A DNA stretch of 13,346 nucleotides from contig MU646639.1 of NCBI GenBank assembly GCA_026770585.1, forward strand, positions 54,215-67,560, read 5' to 3'. The stretch is from Baffinella frigidus. Lineage: Eukaryota; Cryptophyceae; Cryptomonadales; Baffinellaceae. Below are positions 1 to 13,346 of this stretch, one piece after another. Position 1 is the first letter of the stretch. Every line of letters begins with the position of its first letter. The notes beneath the pieces were generated by a model. The model ran no database searches, was not told the DNA's origin, and saw only the letters and a program-made list of their open reading frames with translations. The position numbers and the translations under genes were made by a program.

Positions 1-240
1 GAACCCTGAACCCTGAACCCTGAACCCTAGACCCTGAACCCTGAACCCTGAACCCTGAACCCTAGACCCTGAACCCTGAACCCTGAATCCTGAACCCTGA
101 ACCCTTGACCCTGAACCCTGAACCCTGAACCCTTGACCCTGAACCCTGAACCCTGAACCCTAGACCTTGAACCCTGAACCCTGGAAACCAGACCCAAACA
201 CTCAACCATGAACCCGAAACGCGCACCAGACTGCGCGCGC
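1..240. repeat. Degenerate telomere-like array, CCCTGAA type
   Basis: Tandem 7-bp units, mostly CCCTGAA with CCCTAGA and CCCTTGA variants, run almost unbroken to about 205 and then fade into diverged units. The + strand carries the C-rich strand. The unit is one base away from the plant and algal telomere repeat CCCTAAA. Because the same family recurs inside introns further on, this is interstitial or subtelomeric repeat and not necessarily a chromosome end. The open frames across it are only repeat translations. Confidence 0.9.
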
Positions 241-785
241 TAATTCCCAAAATCTAACCCCAAACCCTCAACTCTGAAACATAAACCCGTACCTAACTCT
301 CAACAATAAGCGGTAAGCCTCGGACGCGTACCAGAGTGCAGAGCATCCAGCCGTAGTTGAACGAGAAGAACGTTGACACCTGCCATCCGTGCAGCACGCT
401 TCACCGAATTGCCGCGAAAAGAATTTTAAAAATGGCAAAAATTTAGAAGGCCCAGCATGTGTTTCTAGAATTATTGAGGGGCATCGAGGCGGAAGGATTC
501 TGAAATCAATGGCTCAAGTGTACGTATCGCACCATTGATATTCAGATTATTGACTTCTTTTCTGGAAACACTCATTTTTCTCATCACGACTAGACACGGA
601 CCCTTTCCGGACAAGACAGTCCAAGGGGATCGGTGGTGTACCGTGAAAAAGCCCCAGATGATCGGCATGACCCAGAGAGTGACCCAGAACACCCGCGAAT
701 CCACGTCTGAGATGCGCGAGGTGTCCTCCCGTGACTCGAAACGCCACTCGTTTGTCCCGTCTTCCGCCACCTGATGACAATAGAC
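241..785. other. Spacer with no recognisable gene
   Basis: Mostly unique sequence. Overlapping open frames of 80-100 codons exist on both strands between about 470 and 890, but none shows a recognisable domain, a convincing initiation context or splice-linked continuation. The A/T-rich stretch at 415-450 has no clear signal. Confidence 0.5.
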
Positions 786-892
786 CGGTCACAGAAGGTC
801 AGAGAAGGAGATAGGCCAGTCAGAGAAGGGGGGAGACCAGTCAAAGAAGGAGAGAGACCAGTCACGGAAGGAGAGAGACCAGTCACAGAAGC
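775..892. repeat. ~21-bp minisatellite, about five copies
   Basis: Imperfect tandem units of about 20-21 bp with the core GAGACCAGTCACGGAAG (variants with CAGAG, AAAG and ACAGAAG) run from about 780 to 890. On either strand the repeat reads as a short periodic peptide, which is a by-product of the repeat and not evidence of coding. Confidence 0.8.
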
Positions 893-1054
893 GATAAATC
901 ATGCGTTGACCATCCGAACCCCAACGTACGGGATTTCAGGCCCACGGTTTGTACGGAGCTTGGGGGCTGAAACGTCAAATTATGTTGCCTGGAATTGGAG
1001 CCGCTTCCCCGGGACACAGCCTACACAAAACTCCTGTGTCGGGAGAGTTTCGGA

Positions 1055-2075
<1,021 letters not shown>

Positions 2076-2079
2076 ACGT

Positions 2080-2394
2080 TTGGGGTTTGGAGTTTGCGGT
2101 GTAGGGTTTAGGGTTTAGGGTTCAGGGTTGAGGGTTTGGGAGCATGTGAAGCTTTGAGACCCAGGAATGGAAGTATGCACAGCCTCTCACAGCTCATCGC
2201 ACGACCCAGCACGCCCCGAAAATCCGCCAGGCCCAAATATCGACTGGAAAAGCTCAGCTTGAGAGGGCGGGTCGGTGGGCGTGGTCCGGCCATTTGTCCA
2301 AACAACGGATGCATTCTTATGAAAAAACGACGAATGGCCATGTATGCACCAAATGTGGGCACCCCAAACCCTGAACCCTAAACCCTAAACCCTG
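2080..2394. repeat. Foldback segment with telomere-like inverted arms
   Basis: A G-rich arm near 2100-2142 (GTAGGGTTTAGGGTTTAGGG onward) is matched in inverse orientation by a C-rich arm at about 2360-2394. The arms agree over roughly 25-35 bases, including the single TTCAGGG variant unit. The 220 bases between them are unique, with no recognisable gene. It could be a foldback element, or two telomere-like tracts that happen to face each other. Confidence 0.55.
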
Positions 2395-2763
2395 GGAGGG
2401 CGGGTGGGGGGGGCGGCACCATGACAAATGAGAAGACGAAGGAAGAGGAGAACAGCGCTCCGAGAATGTACCTGGAAATCCTTCCAGCTTCAGAAGTTGC
2501 ACCAACAAAACAACCACGCCCCCAAACCCCGAACCCTCAACCACAGTTCGAACTGTGGAGGTCCAGAAGTCGCACTAGTCACCACGCCAGGTCACAAGCG
2601 ATAATTAGCCTTCGAATCTCCGGATTTGCCCCTCAGGGTTGTTTCAGAAACACTCCAAAAGTGAATCGCCCGCCGCCGCAACATTGTGGAATGTGTACCA
2701 CGAAACCCTTTGCAGGAGAAGCGTCGCGTTATGAAATTCGCACGTGTGGTCTGGTGGCCTGGC
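2395..2763. other. Spacer, open frame without recognisable domain
   Basis: A 152-codon open frame runs from 2421 to 2879 on the + strand. Its translation is rich in Pro, Arg and Ser, matches nothing I recognise, and crosses into the duplicated segment that starts at 2764. I do not call it a gene. Confidence 0.4.
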
Positions 2764-3101
2764 GTGCACAAGTCGGGACACTCTCGTCTAGTATATGGAG
2801 GAGGGACGAGGGAGCTTACACTAGCAGCGCCGCGACCTTGAAACTGACGGACCCTACGGTAGGCGTAGGGCGTTCCTAGGGACCTAAGGTTTTCCTGGTT
2901 TTCCTATGGGATGAAGAATCGATGGACATGTACACTTTAAAAGGTTCCTCTGGTGAAAATTACTACAGGTCGAAACCCCATTTTAAGCTGTTTCAGGTTG
3001 TTGGTGGGAGGGTGCATGCACTAGTATGTTCACTCTCGTCCAGGATATGGGAGAGGGGCGAGGGGTCATACACTAGCAGTGCTGCGACCTTGAAACCGAC
3101 G
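2764..3101 (+). repeat. Direct repeat pair of ~88 bp
   Basis: Segments 2764-2850 and 3012-3101 share CACTCTCGTC, then ATATGG(A)G, a G-rich stretch, and CACTAGCAG(C/T)G(C/T)(C/T)GCGACCTTGAAAC(T/C)GACG, with scattered substitutions and one or two indels. The 160 bases between are unrelated. A shorter pair, 3142-3167 and 3279-3302 (AGAGACGTT..TTACTACCAA), follows. It looks like remnants of a dispersed element. Confidence 0.75.
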
Positions 3102-3333
3102 TGGAACATCAGGGCCGTCGGATGCTGCGACCTGTCAAAGAAAGAGACGTTTGTTACTACCAACAGTAGAGGTCTCGCTGTTGGCACTGCCAACAGGAGG
3201 GAGCGTCCCGCCGTTCGAAACACGTTGTTCAGGACAGGGCTAGTAACCACTTACAGATATTTGTCTTTCATCGTACGGGAGAGACGTTGATTACTACCAA
3301 AAAGCCCGCCGTGTATTCACCCCCGCCGAGGTT

Positions 3334-3708
3334 GTGTCTGATCAGGAAGTAGAGAGAGGTCGTGTGCACTCTACACGTTGTTTATCAACGTCCGATTTGA
3401 TGCTCAAACCCTCCCCGAGGCGGGTCCACCACAAGCACTTCCCAAGGCGGGCCTCACACACCGGGGAAATTCCTGCACCTGAGACAGAAACTTCGGTCAA
3501 AATATCGGCTGGTAAGACGTGTTTGTACCGAGCAATTCTTGACAAGTACCACGAAAATAAATTGACCGATTTGCGATGCTCACTGTGTGGTTTTACGCTA
3601 GGCGACGCGAGGATCCCTGCCACTAGGATAACACACATAACCCCGCCGATTTCGTCTCGAGGGAGTGTCGATGTCAGAGTTTCCGATCGCTTAATGAGGA
3701 GATGAGGT
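3334..3708 (+). pseudogene. Open frame with partial BED-like zinc finger (uncertain)
   Basis: A 123-codon open frame encodes, near residues 80-105, the pattern C-S-L-C-G-F..ATRITHI. This recalls the first half of a BED zinc finger (C-x2-C-xn-H) as found at the N-terminus of hAT-type transposases. The second His/Cys of the BED pattern is absent, no catalytic domain follows, and the frame ends within 25 codons of an inverted-repeat element. It may be a decayed transposase fragment or a chance match. No splice-linked continuation was found. Confidence 0.2.
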
Positions 3709-3732
3709 TTGCACCCTAGGAAAGGAATGCCA

Positions 3733-3879
3733 CCACGCAGGGCTGGAGGGGGGGGTATTTCAAAGTCATTTTTGTGAGGGAAAATGGTATTCAAAAGTCA
3801 ATTTTGAGAAGAAAACGGCTCCAAGGGCGAATGACTCAAAGGGCGCCCCTGGAATACCCCCACGTAGCGCCCTGTGTGG
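3733..3879. mobile_element. MITE-like inverted-repeat element, ~147 bp
   Basis: The left arm 3733-3761 (CCACGCAGGGC..GGGGGTATTTC) and right arm 3851-3879 are inverse complements over 29 bases with about six mismatches. The interior is A-rich and non-coding, with an inner TCAAAGTCATT / AATGACTCAAA-like complementarity. No transposase is present. A clear target-site duplication was not recognised. The size and structure fit a small non-autonomous DNA transposon. Confidence 0.65.
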
Positions 3880-4082
3880 AATAGATCCTACATCTAGAAG
3901 TAGAGGCTGTACACCTAGAGCGGGTTTCACATCTTCTGGCCAAGCGAAAACAACGAACCGTGGAAACAATGACGATGCTGTTTCAAAACCGTCGACTTGT
4001 GGCAAATGTTCCATTGCCTTCGTGGCCAACAGATCTGAAACCCGCTCTGTGTACGCGACCGGATTTTGTTTTTTGATGCACG
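3880..4082. repeat. Spacer with inverted repeat (GAGCGGGTTTCACATCT)
   Basis: TAGAGCGGGTTTCACATCT near 3915 is complementary to AGATCTGAAACCCGCTCT near 4031 with small differences. The segment CTACATCTAGA..AGAGGCTGTACA near 3889 recurs at about 4328-4355. No coding signal was identified. It may be an extension or relative of the neighbouring inverted-repeat element. Confidence 0.5.
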
Positions 4083-4672
4083 GACCTCTGGAGCATGCTG
4101 CCCGTCGTTGGCTCCCCTGGCGTCCCCGCCGTCGTTTCCCCCATCACCTCCTTCACCCGGACATCCTAGCTCTGTCTCAGTCTATTCGCGAATAACCCAC
4201 ACGTGAATAATCAACAGGACCCTACAGTAGGCCATCCGTAGGGACATATGGTTGTTCCGAGACCTCTGAAACATGCTCCCGGTCGTTGACTCCCCTGGCG
4301 TTCCCGCCTTCGCTTCCCCCATGACCCTGCATCTACATCTAGAGGCTGTACAACTACATGTGTCTAGCCCTCTCCCGGTACAACCCATCTCCGTTGCACC
4401 GGGTACAGGATTGGTGCACGCACCTCTGAAGCATGCTCCCGGTGGCTGGCTCCCCTGGCGTCCCCGCCGTCGCTTCCCCCATCACCCCTTTCGCCACCGC
4501 CCCCATCACCTAGTGGGGTTTGAGCGTACATCATTCAGTGTGAAACATTCAGTGTTTCCCTGGCAAGTGTCAGCATCCACGCCACGATGACCTGTGTATC
4601 AACCTGTAAAGCATTCAGAGCTCCCCCTAGCGTCCCCGCAGTTGCTTCACCCATCACCCCCCCGATCACCTG
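4083..4672 (+). repeat. Tandem ~70-bp GC-rich module, three full copies plus fragments
   Basis: Copies at 4083-4149, 4261-4326 and 4421-4510 share ACCTCTG(A/G)A(A/G)CATGCTCCC and CTCCCCTGGCGTCCCCGCC followed by TCGCTTCCCCCATCACC. A shortened copy lies at about 4618-4672 and another at 1930-1990. Between them lie the ATTCAGTGT family and a segment with CCCTACAGTAGG..CCGTAGGG complementarity (about 4221-4244). No protein signal is consistent between copies, so it is treated as non-coding repeat. Confidence 0.8.
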
Positions 4673-5166
4673 GGGTGTAGGGTTTAGAGGAAGGGGTTAG
4701 GGTTCGGGGCTACGGTTTTAGATTTCGTTGTCTTGCGCATGGTATGGGTCAAGGTTTAGGGTTCAGGATTTAGGGTTTGGGGTTTGGGGTTCAGGGTTTA
4801 GGGTGTAGGGTTTAGGGTTTAGTGCGTAGGGTGTGGGGTTTCAAGTTTGGGGTTTGGGGTATAGGGTATAGGGTTTCCAATGACCTTCTCTAGTGTTTTA
4901 TACCGGCACGGACGGGATGTGCTGGCATGCTACGGTATGGGTGGTTTAGGGTTTTAAGGTTTATGGTTCATTGTTCAGTGTTCAGGGTTTAGGGTTCAGG
5001 GTTTAGGGTTTAGGGTGTAAGGAGTAGGGTTGAGGGTTCTTAGCTGTCCAAGGTGTAGGGTTCAAGGGTTAGAGTTTAACGTTTAGGGTTTAGGGCGTAG
5101 GTTGTAGGGTTTAGGGTTCATAGCTGTTCAAGGTCAAATTCATTCTTAGGGTTCAAGGTTTAATTG
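4673..5166. repeat. Long G-rich telomere-like array
   Basis: Nearly 500 bases of degenerate TTTAGGG-type units (GGTTTAGGG, GGTTCAGGG, GTGTAGGG, GGTATAGGG) are broken by short unique inserts at about 4712-4745, 4878-4945 and 5036-5055. The motif 'gttc(a/t)tagctgt(c/t)caaggt' occurs twice (about 5035 and 5116), showing segmental duplication within the array. The orientation is opposite to the array at position 1. Confidence 0.9.
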
Positions 5167-6001
5167 ATTTATCATATACCATGGTACAGGCGGCCCTGAT
5201 GCACAGGCTCTGCACCACACGTACTCCACAGTCAAGAAGCTCCGTGCTCCTCCCTATCCGCTAGCGAACCAGCCAGCGGCCGAGCAGCGTGGCCGAGCAG
5301 CGTGACCCACTCCAGACTCAATACGCCTTGTGCGCGTAGACGCAAATCCTGTTGTCCCCACACAGCACAACAGCGAAGAGCGGCCGCCGCGTGCCAGAGA
5401 GTGCATCTAAATGCTGTCCCAGCGTCAGGGCCATTTCAAGGTGTCGGAAGGGTTGGGTTGAGGGATGAGGCGGGTTTTGAGGAAATCCGGAAGGCGATAA
5501 TAAGGTACAGGCGAGAGGGTTGCAGGGGTGGGTGCCGTGTGAAGAAAAGTGAGAGAAAGGCGGCGCTGCGGGCGTGATTCCCGAGCCGACGAGGCCACCA
5601 AGGACACTCCATCGGTTCCCCACCCTGACTGCGTCCCCCCACCGAACGCTGGAAAAGGCGCGTCTCTCTGCACAAGCTACCGGGCGGGGGTGGCACCTCG
5701 GAAAACACAGCCGACATGGCTCGATGCTCCGCCCGACTTTTTTCCTTTCCTGCGCCGAGCGAGAAACCGGGAGCTGCAGAACGCGCTAGAGCGAGCTCCG
5801 TTCCCTCCCTCCCGTTTCCCGATGTCGTCACCGCCTGAAAAGTTACCCCCCGTTCAGACGGCGAAAACTTCACCTGATCATCCAAATCACCCCCCTTCCA
5901 GACGGCAAAAACGTTGACTGTCTTGTTCGTCGCTCGCAAGTCGCAGATCTCAGGCACACCAGCAAGTTCAGCACAGCCCCAGCCGCCGGGGCGAGCTCGC
6001 G
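5167..6001 (+). promoter_or_regulatory. Probable promoter and 5' UTR region of the RING-CH gene
   Basis: The telomere-like repeats stop near 5166. What follows is GC-rich, largely non-repetitive DNA up to the ATG at 6002. A 13-14-bp direct repeat (GGCCGAGCAGCGTG) occurs twice near 5278-5304. A near-repeat of about 28 bp (5846-5873 and 5889-5918, core CAGACGGC(G)AAAA) lies about 100 bases before the ATG and could be a regulatory element. No TATA-like element stands out. Several open frames overlap here on both strands, but none is recognisable. The regulatory role is inferred from position only. Confidence 0.4.
5846..5918 (+). promoter_or_regulatory. Direct repeat upstream of the start codon
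   Basis: Two copies of a C-run followed by TTC(C)AGACGGC(G)AAAA(A)C lie 43 bases apart start to start, 84-156 bases before the proposed ATG. The copies match at most positions. They could be paired binding sites or a chance local duplication. Confidence 0.35.
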
Positions 6002-12444
<6,443 letters not shown>

Positions 12445-12611
12445 GTACCTAGGGTGTAGGGTGCAGGGTGCAGGGTGCAGGATTGAGGGTGGAGGGTGGA
12501 GGGTGTAGGGTACAGGTGAGGATTGAGGGTGTCGGATGTAGGGTGCAGGGCTCGGGTGTAGGGTGTAGGGTACAGGTAAGGATTGAGGGTGTCGGATGTA
12601 GGGTGCAGGGG
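12445..12611. repeat. G-rich telomere-like array with 60-bp higher-order repeat
   Basis: Units of GGGTGTA, GGGTGCA and GGGTGGA are organised into a 60-bp period: the GATTGAGGGTGTCGGATGTA segment at 12521-12540 recurs 60 bases later with the same flanks. This lies directly after the exon 11 donor. Confidence 0.85.
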
Positions 12612-12614
12612 TCG

Positions 12615-12884
12615 GCACGGGCAGGGGGCGTGCGCGCCCGGAGAAACGCTCGTGACCCTTCGGCGGCCGCCCGGGTCAGTGATGCCACAAGCTAACGCCA
12701 GCGGACCCCTTAGCCTACGGTAGGAACCCCCCCTCCTCCTACGACGTTTAAAACAAAAAGGTCTTTGAGTCGTATTAGGGGGGCTCCTACCGTAGGCAAT
12801 CCGTAGGCTCTAAGTACCTCGTTGGCGTTAGCTTTTCAGATGATCAGGCGGAGGGGAGGAGGCGGAGGCGGCGGAGGGCCTCCG
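12615..12884 (+). pseudogene. Third copy of exon 11, split by a MITE
   Basis: 12619-12679 encodes G-A-C-A-P-G-E-T-L-V-T-L-R-R-P-P-G-S, matching exon 11 without its first codons. It is cut at TCAG by a 164-bp element and resumes at 12848 with the GGCGGAGGGGAGGAGG end and a CCG|GTACCT donor. Removing the element restores the exon 11 order. Confidence 0.8.
12680..12843. mobile_element. MITE with TCAG target-site duplication
   Basis: TCAG stands on both sides (12676-12679 and 12844-12847). The terminal repeats contain the perfect inverted pair AAGCTAACGCCA / TGGCGTTAGCTT, with imperfect outer ends. Inner parts include CCTACGGTAGG and CCTACCGTAGG. The empty site is preserved in exon 11 (GGGTCAGGCGG), so the insertion boundaries can be read directly. 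At 164 bp with no coding capacity it is non-autonomous. Confidence 0.85.
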
Positions 12885-13013
12885 GTACCTATCTCTACAC
12901 CTTTTTTATTTTGAAAAACTTAACATCTTTTTTGTAAATCCTGAACCCGAAACCCTGAACCCAAGATCCACAACGGTTAGGGTGTAGGGGTCAGGATGCA
13001 GGGAATAGGGTTC
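12885..13013. other. Spacer with telomere-like units
   Basis: It begins with an A/T-rich stretch (12895-12938), then has a few CCTGAACC units followed by G-rich units (12976-13012). No gene is seen. Confidence 0.5.
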
Positions 13014-13054
13014 CAGGGCGGGAGGGAAGGGGGAGAGGAGGCGGAGGAACTCCG
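13014..13054 (+). pseudogene. Fragment resembling the end of exon 11
   Basis: GGGCGGGAGGGAAGG..GAGGAGGCGGAGGAACTCCG|GTACC resembles the Gly/Glu-coding end of exon 11 copies, including the donor. The sequence is low-complexity, so the relation is less certain than for the other copies. It might alternatively contribute to a real downstream exon. Confidence 0.45.
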
Positions 13055-13255
13055 GTACCAGTCCCTAAACCCTGCTTTGTGGTAAACCCAAAACCCTACA
13101 CCCGAATCACTACACCCGAAACCCGGGACCCTAAATCCTAAACCCTTAACCCGGAACTCTTACCCTAAACCCTAAACCCTAAACCCTAAACCCTACACAC
13201 TAAACCCTAAACACTAAACCCTAACCCCTAAACCCTACACACTAAACCCTGAACC

Positions 13256-13343
<88 letters not shown>

Positions 13344-13346
13344 ACC
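13055..13346. repeat. C-rich telomere-like array ending in pure CCCTCAA
   Basis: Mixed CCCTAAA and CACTAAA units run from about 13070, with a near-pure CCCTAAA stretch around 13161-13195. From about 13246 to the window end there are some fourteen uninterrupted CCCTCAA units. The exact repeat at the right edge may be a real array or a limit of the assembly. Confidence 0.9.

Noticed and set aside
1-205. True telomere at the left edge
   Set aside because: The orientation would fit a left end, but the units are degenerate (CCCTGAA, CCCTAGA, CCCTTGA) and the same family fills introns elsewhere, so an interstitial array is at least as likely.
27-250. Open frames on the - strand with repeated G-F-R-V-Q-G-S units
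   Set aside because: They are translations of the degenerate 7-bp telomere-like array; similar peptides arise wherever this repeat occurs.
13246-13346. True chromosome end (telomere) at the right edge
   Set aside because: The units are CCCTCAA and not the more common CCCTAAA, and similar pure variant blocks occur inside introns. A C-rich + strand at the right edge is also the wrong orientation for a right-hand telomere, where the G-rich strand should run 5' to 3'.

Overview
The window is nuclear DNA of a eukaryote, most likely an alga or other protist with Arabidopsis-type (TTTAGGG-like) telomere repeats. The evidence is that short exons are separated by GT-AG introns, there are no bacterial-style operons or Shine-Dalgarno sites, and degenerate 7-bp telomere-like units (CCCTAAA, CCCTGAA, CCCGAAA, CCCTCAA and their complements) are scattered through introns and spacers. 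I cannot name the species. The RING-CH sequence style (NPLVSPCKC..GS.KYIH..CL) resembles alveolate and plant proteins, but that is weak evidence.

Layout. Positions 1-5166 hold no gene I can support. They contain telomere-like arrays, several interleaved repeat families, a GAA microsatellite, a ~147-bp inverted-repeat element (3733-3879), and one open frame with a partial BED-like zinc-finger pattern. Positions 5167-6001 are GC-rich, largely non-repetitive DNA that probably carries the promoter and 5' UTR of the gene that follows. From 6002 to at least 12444 there is one split gene on the + strand, for which I reconstruct eleven exons by hand. All joins keep the reading frame and give about 323 residues; the 3' end lies beyond the window or in its last 900 bases. 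The window ends in more telomere-like DNA, finishing with a pure CCCTCAA array.

The gene. Exon 1 encodes an acidic N-terminus. Exons 2-5 encode a complete RING-CH (RINGv, C4HC3) zinc domain, typical of MARCH/Doa10-type E3 ubiquitin ligases. Exons 6-11 encode what looks like an AlgH/UPF0301 (DUF179) domain: GILLVAS, then KSVYFIYQ, then a VLAVNLTRAI stretch, then RYLAGGP. A fusion of RING-CH to AlgH is not an architecture I know, and no membrane segment is visible in the reconstructed part.

The most unusual feature is that at least six of the exons have extra, mostly decayed copies in the adjoining introns. The exon 2 core occurs three times, exon 6 three times, exon 7 twice, exon 8 six times, exon 10 twice and exon 11 up to four times. 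Several copies are broken by small inverted-repeat (MITE-like) insertions or a minisatellite. Introns are often bounded by the same CAGGT at both ends. The locus therefore looks like a record of repeated exon duplication, intron turnover and small transposon insertion within a bed of telomere-like repeats.
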